Of a DNA stretch of 64,000 nt, positions 59,878-64,000 are shown piece after piece. How positions within the stretch are numbered: position 1 is the first letter of the stretch; every line of letters begins with the position of its first letter. Under the pieces are notes generated by a model that saw only the letters and a list, made by a program, of their open reading frames with translations, made no database searches and had not been told where the DNA came from. The translations under genes and the position numbers were made by a program. The stretch lies in NCBI RefSeq assembly GCF_036090055.1, contig NZ_CP107970.1, positions 5,849,001 to 5,913,000 on the forward strand, read 5' to 3'. The stretch is from Nocardioides sp. NBC_00368 (GTDB lineage: Bacteria; Actinomycetota; Actinomycetes; Propionibacteriales; Nocardioidaceae).

Positions 59878-61371
59878 ATGAGCTACCGCTCGATCATCGC
59901 CGGAGCCGACTCCGAGCAGCCCGACGTCACCGCCGCCACCAGCGCCGCCGCCGAGGCGTTCGCCGACTACCGGGCCACCTCCCCCGCGGCCCGGGCGGAC
60001 TTCCTCGACGCCGTCGCCGCCGAGATCGAGGCGTCGCGCGCCGAGATCGTCGAGGCCGCCGTCGCGGAGTCGCACCTGCCCGAGGGCCGGATCAGCGGCG
60101 AGGTCGGCCGCACCACCGGCCAGCTCCGGATGTTCGCCGGCGTGGTGCGCCGCGGTGACCATCTCGGCGTACGCATCGACCCGGCCCTCCCGGACCGGAC
60201 CCCGCTCCCACGGGCCGACATCCGTCAGCGCCAGATCCCGCTGGGCCCGGTGGCCGTCTTCGGCGCCAGCAACTTCCCGCTGGCGTTCTCCACCGCGGGC
60301 GGCGACACCGCCTCCGCGCTCGCCGCCGGCTGCCCGGTGATCGTCAAGGGCCACCCGGCGCACCCGCTCACCGGCTACCTGGTCGCCCAGGCGATCACCC
60401 GCGCGGTCGAGAAGGCCGGCCTGCCCGCCGGCACCTTCTCCTTCCTCCTCGACACCGACTTCAAGGGCGGCATCGAGCTCGGCCAGGCCCTGGTCGTCGA
60501 CCCGCGGATCAAGGCCGTCGGGTTCACCGGCTCCCGCGGTGGCGGGCTCGCGATCGCCGCGGCGGCGGCCGCCCGGCCCGAGCCGATCCCGGTCTACGCC
60601 GAGATGTCCTCGATCAACCCGGTCGTCATCCTGCCGGGGGCGCTGACCGGCGACACGAACGCGCTCGCCACGGCCTACGTCGGCTCCCTGACCCTCGGCT
60701 CCGGCCAGTTCTGCACCAACCCCGGTCTGCTCTTCCTCCCGCGGGGCGAGGCGGGCGACGCCTTCCTCGCCGCCGCCGGCCGCGCCACAGCCGAGGCCGT
60801 CGGCGGCACCATGCTGACCCCCGGGATCGCCCAGGCCTACGAGGCAGGCATCGAGAAGCTCCGTGCCACCGACGGCGTCACCGTGATCGGTGAGGGCACC
60901 GCGGGCGACACCGACGCCCCCGCGCCGCAGATCGTCGAGGCCGCCCGTCTCGCCGGCGTGACCGACGAGGTCTTCGGCGCCTCCGGCGTCGTGGTCCGCT
61001 TCGACACGGTCGAGGACCTGCTCCCCAGCCTGGACTCCCTCGAGGGCCAGCTCACCGCGACCGTCCACGCCACCGACGCCGACCACGAGGCCGCCGCCCA
61101 GGTCGTCTCCGGGCTCGAGCTCAAGGCGGGCCGGATCCTCTTCAACGGCTGGCCCACGGGCGTCGAGGTCGGCCACGCGATGGTCCACGGCGGTCCGTTC
61201 CCGGCCACCTCCGACTCCCGCACCACCTCGGTCGGCAGCCTCGCGATTGAGCGTTTCCAGCGTCCGGTCGCCTACCAGGACGTCCCCGCGGCGCTCCTCC
61301 CTGAAGCCGTACGCGACGACAACCCGTGGCACCTCGCCCGCCGCATCGACGGGGAGCTGCAGCTGCCATGA
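59878..61371 (+). CDS. 2,5-dioxovalerate (2-oxoglutarate semialdehyde) dehydrogenase
   Basis: 497 residues. The aldehyde dehydrogenase set is Asn132 (GASNFPLAFS), Lys157 (IVKGHPAHPLTG), Glu242 (YAEMSSINP) and Cys279 (GQFCTNPG). The EMSSINPVVILPGAL context and the terminal LFNGWPTGVEVGHAMVHGGPFPATSDSRTTSVG are those of the KGSADH type found with uronate and aldarate genes. It oxidises 2,5-dioxopentanoate to 2-oxoglutarate with NAD(P)+. The stop overlaps the gudD start. Confidence 0.92.
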   Translation: MSYRSIIAGADSEQPDVTAATSAAAEAFADYRATSPAARADFLDAVAAEIEASRAEIVEAAVAESHLPEGRISGEVGRTTGQLRMFAGVVRRGDHLGVRIDPALPDRTPLPRADIRQRQIPLGPVAVFGASNFPLAFSTAGGDTASALAAGCPVIVKGHPAHPLTGYLVAQAITRAVEKAGLPAGTFSFLLDTDFKGGIELGQALVVDPRIKAVGFTGSRGGGLAIAAAAAARPEPIPVYAEMSSINPVVILPGALTGDTNALATAYVGSLTLGSGQFCTNPGLLFLPRGEAGDAFLAAAGRATAEAVGGTMLTPGIAQAYEAGIEKLRATDGVTVIGEGTAGDTDAPAPQIVEAARLAGVTDEVFGASGVVVRFDTVEDLLPSLDSLEGQLTATVHATDADHEAAAQVVSGLELKAGRILFNGWPTGVEVGHAMVHGGPFPATSDSRTTSVGSLAIERFQRPVAYQDVPAALLPEAVRDDNPWHLARRIDGELQLP

Positions 61372-62702
61372 GCACCACCTCTGTGCCCACCATCGCCAAG
61401 CTCGAGGTCGTCCCGGTCGCCGGCCACGACTCGATGCTGCTCAACCTCAGCGGCGCGCACGCGCCGTTCTTCACCCGCAACATCGCGATCCTCACCGACT
61501 CCGAGGGTCGCGAGGGGGTCGGCGAGGTCCCCGGCGGCGAGCCGATCCGCCGCACCATCGGGGAGGCCGCCGACCTGCTCGTGGGGCAGCCCGTCACCCG
61601 CTACCGCAGCCTCCTGCGCCAGGTCTCGAACACGTTCGCCGACCGCGACGCCGGCGGCCGCGGCGCCCAGACCTTCGACCTGCGTACGACCGTCCACGCC
61701 GTCACCGCGCTGGAGTCCGCGCTCCTCGACCTCGCAGGTCAGGCCCAGGGTGTGCCGGTCGCCGAGCTTCTCGGCGACGGCCAGCAGCGCGACTCGGTGC
61801 CGATGCTCGGCTACCTCTTCTACGTCGGTGACCCCGACGAGACCGACCTGCCCTACCTGCGAGAGCCGGACGCCGGCGACGAGTGGAGCCGCCTCCGCAG
61901 GGAGGTCGCGCTGACCCCCGAGGCGGTCGTACGTCTCGCCGAGGCCGCCCAGGCCCGCTACGGCTTCGCCGACTTCAAGCTCAAGGGCGGCGTCCTCGCC
62001 GGCGAGGAGGAGGTCGCCGCGGTGACCGCGCTCCACGAGCGGTTCCCGGACGCCCGGATCACCCTCGACCCCAACGGCGGCTGGCTGCTCGCCGACGCGG
62101 TCCGGCTGCTGAAGGGCAAGGACGACGTGCTCGCGTACGCCGAGGACCCCTGCGGCGCCGAGGGCGGCTACTCCGGGCGCGAGATCATGGCCGAGTTCAA
62201 GCGCGCGACCGGGCTGCGTACGGCGACCAACATGATCGCCACCGACTGGCGCCAGATGTCCCACGCGATCCGCACCAACGCCGTCGACATCCCGCTGGCC
62301 GACCCGCACTTCTGGACCATGTCCGGCTCGGTCCGCGTCGCCCAGCTGTGCCACGAGTTCGGGCTGACCTGGGGCTCCCACTCCAACAACCACTTCGACA
62401 TCTCGCTGGCCATGTTCACCCACGTCGGCGCCGCCGCACCGGGGGAGATCACCGCGCTGGACACCCACTGGATCTGGCAGGACGGCCAGGGGCTGACCGA
62501 GTCGCCGCTGGAGATCCGCGACGGCGCGGTCGCAGTGCCGACCGCCCCGGGACTCGGGATCCGGCTCGACCGCGACCGGGTCGCGGCCGCGCACGAGCTC
62601 TACCTCGAGCACGGCCTCGGCCTACGCGACGACGGCGTCGCCATGCAGTACCTGGTGCCGGGGTGGGCCTTCGACCCCAAGCGCCCGTGCCTTGTCCGCT
62701 GA
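61368..62702 (+). CDS. gudD: D-glucarate dehydratase
   Basis: 444 residues, the size of E. coli GudD. The active-site positions run one behind the enterobacterial numbering: K204-x-K206 (FKLKGG), Asp234 (LDPNGGW), Glu259 (EDPCGAEGG), Asn288 (ATNMIATDW), Asp312 (ADPHFWTMSGSVRVAQ) and His338 (GSHSNNHFDIS). It dehydrates D-glucarate to 5-dehydro-4-deoxyglucarate, the substrate of the kdgD product two genes upstream. ATGA overlap with the dehydrogenase shows one operon. Confidence 0.95.
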   Translation: MSTTSVPTIAKLEVVPVAGHDSMLLNLSGAHAPFFTRNIAILTDSEGREGVGEVPGGEPIRRTIGEAADLLVGQPVTRYRSLLRQVSNTFADRDAGGRGAQTFDLRTTVHAVTALESALLDLAGQAQGVPVAELLGDGQQRDSVPMLGYLFYVGDPDETDLPYLREPDAGDEWSRLRREVALTPEAVVRLAEAAQARYGFADFKLKGGVLAGEEEVAAVTALHERFPDARITLDPNGGWLLADAVRLLKGKDDVLAYAEDPCGAEGGYSGREIMAEFKRATGLRTATNMIATDWRQMSHAIRTNAVDIPLADPHFWTMSGSVRVAQLCHEFGLTWGSHSNNHFDISLAMFTHVGAAAPGEITALDTHWIWQDGQGLTESPLEIRDGAVAVPTAPGLGIRLDRDRVAAAHELYLEHGLGLRDDGVAMQYLVPGWAFDPKRPCLVR

Positions 62703-63480
62703 GCTCGTCTGGCTCCTGCTCGCCGGCATCGGCGCGGGACTGACCGGCTCGGTGGCCGGCCTGGCCTCGCTGGTCAGCTACCCCTCCCTGCTGGCCGCGG
62801 GGCTGCCGCCGGTCGTCGCCAACGTCACCAACACGGTGGCCATGTTCGGCGTCACCGGCGGCACCGTCGCCGGCTCACGGCGCGAGCTCCGAGGTCAGGG
62901 CAGGAGGATCGCCTGGCTGGCGCTGGCCTCCTTCCTGGGCGGCGCGGTCGGCGCGGCCCTGCTGCTCACCACGCCGGCCGAGGCGTTCGAGGCGGTCGTG
63001 CCCTGGCTCGTCGGGGCCGGCGCGATCCTGCTGCTGCTCCGCGACCGGATCCGCATCTGGGCGGCGCTCGCCACCACGAGAACGCCACGGCAGGATCCGC
63101 TCGACCACGGGGAGCGGCGTACGGTCGCCCGCGGGTTCGCCTGGGGCGTGGCCGTGTTCGTGCTCGGCATCTACGGCGGCTACTTCGGCGCGGGCGTCGG
63201 CATCATCGCGCTCGCGGTCCTCGTGCTCGAGCGGACCGAGGCGCTCGCGGTCACCAACGCGGTCAAGAACGTCGCGACCGGCGTCGCCAACGGCACCGCC
63301 GCGATCGCGTACGTCTTCTTCGCTCCTGTCGACTGGCCTGCCGCGGTCGCCCTCGGGGTCGGGGCCGTGCTCGGCGGCTTCCTCGGGCCAGCGATCGTCC
63401 GGGTCGCGCCCGAGCGGCCGCTGCGCTGGCTCGTGGGTCTCGCCGGGCTCGGGCTGGCCGTGCATCTCGCCACCACCTGA
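62692..63480 (+). CDS. TauE/SafE (TSUP) family membrane permease
   Basis: 262 residues if the TTG at 62692 is used; it overlaps the gudD end by 11 bases and no ATG or GTG lies close downstream. About eight hydrophobic segments: GIGAGLTGSVAGLASLVSYPSLLAAGLPPVVANVTNTVAMFG is repeat one and GIYGGYFGAGVGIIALAVLVLERTEALAVTNAVKNVATGVANG is repeat two, the TSUP duplication. Family members export or import small sulfonates or organic anions. As the last gene of the operon it might move an aldarate or product, though this is inference. Confidence 0.83.
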   Translation: MSAELVWLLLAGIGAGLTGSVAGLASLVSYPSLLAAGLPPVVANVTNTVAMFGVTGGTVAGSRRELRGQGRRIAWLALASFLGGAVGAALLLTTPAEAFEAVVPWLVGAGAILLLLRDRIRIWAALATTRTPRQDPLDHGERRTVARGFAWGVAVFVLGIYGGYFGAGVGIIALAVLVLERTEALAVTNAVKNVATGVANGTAAIAYVFFAPVDWPAAVALGVGAVLGGFLGPAIVRVAPERPLRWLVGLAGLGLAVHLATT

Positions 63481-63532
63481 CCCCCGGTAGGCTCCGGCCG
63501 TTGTCACGGGTCAACAGAAGGACGAAGCGAAC

Positions 63533-64000
63533 ATGGGTTCGAGCATCACCGCGGCACGCGGCCGGGCGCGTGCGCTGGTCGACAACGACACGTTCCAGAA
63601 GATCATCATCGGCGTGATCATCCTCAATGCGGTGGTCCTCGGTGTCGAGACGATGGTGCCCGAGCACCTCGCCCACGAGCTGGCGATGCTCGACAGCGTG
63701 CTGCTCGGTGTCTTCGTCGTCGAGCTGGTGCTGCGGCTGGTGGCGTACGGCCCGAGGTTCTTCCTCGACCCGTGGAACATCTTCGACACCGCGATCGTGG
63801 CGATCGCGCTGGTGCCCGCCACCGGTCCGATGTCGGTGCTGCGGGCGCTGCGGATCCTGCGGGTGCTGCGCCTGGTCAACTCGGTCCCGTCGATGCGCCG
63901 CGTCGTCGACGGCCTGATCAACGCGGTGCCGGGGATGGGCGCGGTCGCGGGGCTGCTGGGGCTGATGATGTACGTCGCGGTGGTCATCTCGACCAACCTC
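63533..64000 (+). CDS. Voltage-gated cation channel (NaChBac-like), N-terminal part
   Basis: Open to the window edge, 156 codons seen from the ATG at 63533 (GAAGGA lies about 11 bases upstream). S1 is IIIGVIILNAVVLGVET, S2 is LDSVLLGVFVVELVLRLVAYG, S3 is WNIFDTAIVAIALVP, and S4 is VLRALRILRVLRLVNSVPSMRRVV with arginine at every third position. S5 begins at GAVAGLLGLMMYVAVVIS. The pore and selectivity filter lie beyond the window. One six-segment subunit of the bacterial sodium-channel type is the best call; the selectivity cannot be judged. Confidence 0.85.
   Translation, partial: MGSSITAARGRARALVDNDTFQKIIIGVIILNAVVLGVETMVPEHLAHELAMLDSVLLGVFVVELVLRLVAYGPRFFLDPWNIFDTAIVAIALVPATGPMSVLRALRILRVLRLVNSVPSMRRVVDGLINAVPGMGAVAGLLGLMMYVAVVISTNL

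Overview
The window is high-GC DNA with frequent GTG starts, many ATGA or GTGA start/stop overlaps and several leaderless-looking promoters. Gene content (class III CoA-transferases, a DUF222/HNH protein, a LacI-controlled araBDA operon) points to an actinobacterium, most likely near Nocardioides. That placement is inference; there is no rRNA or tRNA gene here. Nearly all of the window is catabolic: uptake systems, CoA chemistry and sugar-acid oxidation, each unit with its own local regulator.

Region 1 (1-8.8 kb), quaternary-amine demethylation: the end of a GbcA-type Rieske oxygenase, its GbcB-type reductase, a convergent GntR/FCD regulator, PabB and RidA as a divergent pair, a BCCT transporter and a YdeP-type molybdopterin oxidoreductase. 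Related short palindromes occur at the gntR, pabB/ridA and BCCT promoters and suggest one regulon. Region 2 (8.9-15.6 kb), miscellaneous: a CNNM-type membrane protein, a 2-hydroxyacid dehydrogenase, an alpha/beta hydrolase, a secreted prealbumin-like-fold protein and an MHS-family transporter with a CRP-type palindrome upstream.

Region 3 (15.8-30.7 kb), CoA-thioester catabolism: a ten-gene minus-strand operon holds a two-subunit CoA-transferase, MFS transporter, CaiB-type transferase, CitE-type lyase, acyl-CoA dehydrogenase, SDR, FAS1-like dehydratase, thiolase and MaoC hydratase. A TesB-type thioesterase and a CaiB/acyl-CoA dehydrogenase/enoyl-CoA hydratase operon run the other way, with a LysR regulator between. 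The set resembles itaconate/leucine-type C5 acid degradation, but the substrate is not determined. Region 4 (30.7-35 kb): an SRPBCC-epimerase fusion, a glycosyltransferase, an SDR and an HhH-type DNA repair protein.

Region 5 (35-40.9 kb), L-arabinose: a LacI regulator, araB-like kinase, araD and araA, with a LacI-type operator, then a GTGCAC-rich repeat and an orphan HTH protein. Region 6 (40.9-63.5 kb), hydroxy-acid and hexuronate/aldarate catabolism: two hydroxy-acid oxidases, a galactarate/talarate-type dehydratase with a GntR regulator, uronate dehydrogenase, TRAP and TTT transporters, two glucarate dehydratases, 5-dehydro-4-deoxyglucarate dehydratase and 2,5-dioxovalerate dehydrogenase. 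Together these would take galacturonate or glucuronate through aldaric acids to 2-oxoglutarate. This region is interrupted by a DUF222/HNH gene bracketed by ~165-bp inverted repeats and followed by eight 23-bp tandem repeats. The window ends inside a voltage-gated cation channel gene.
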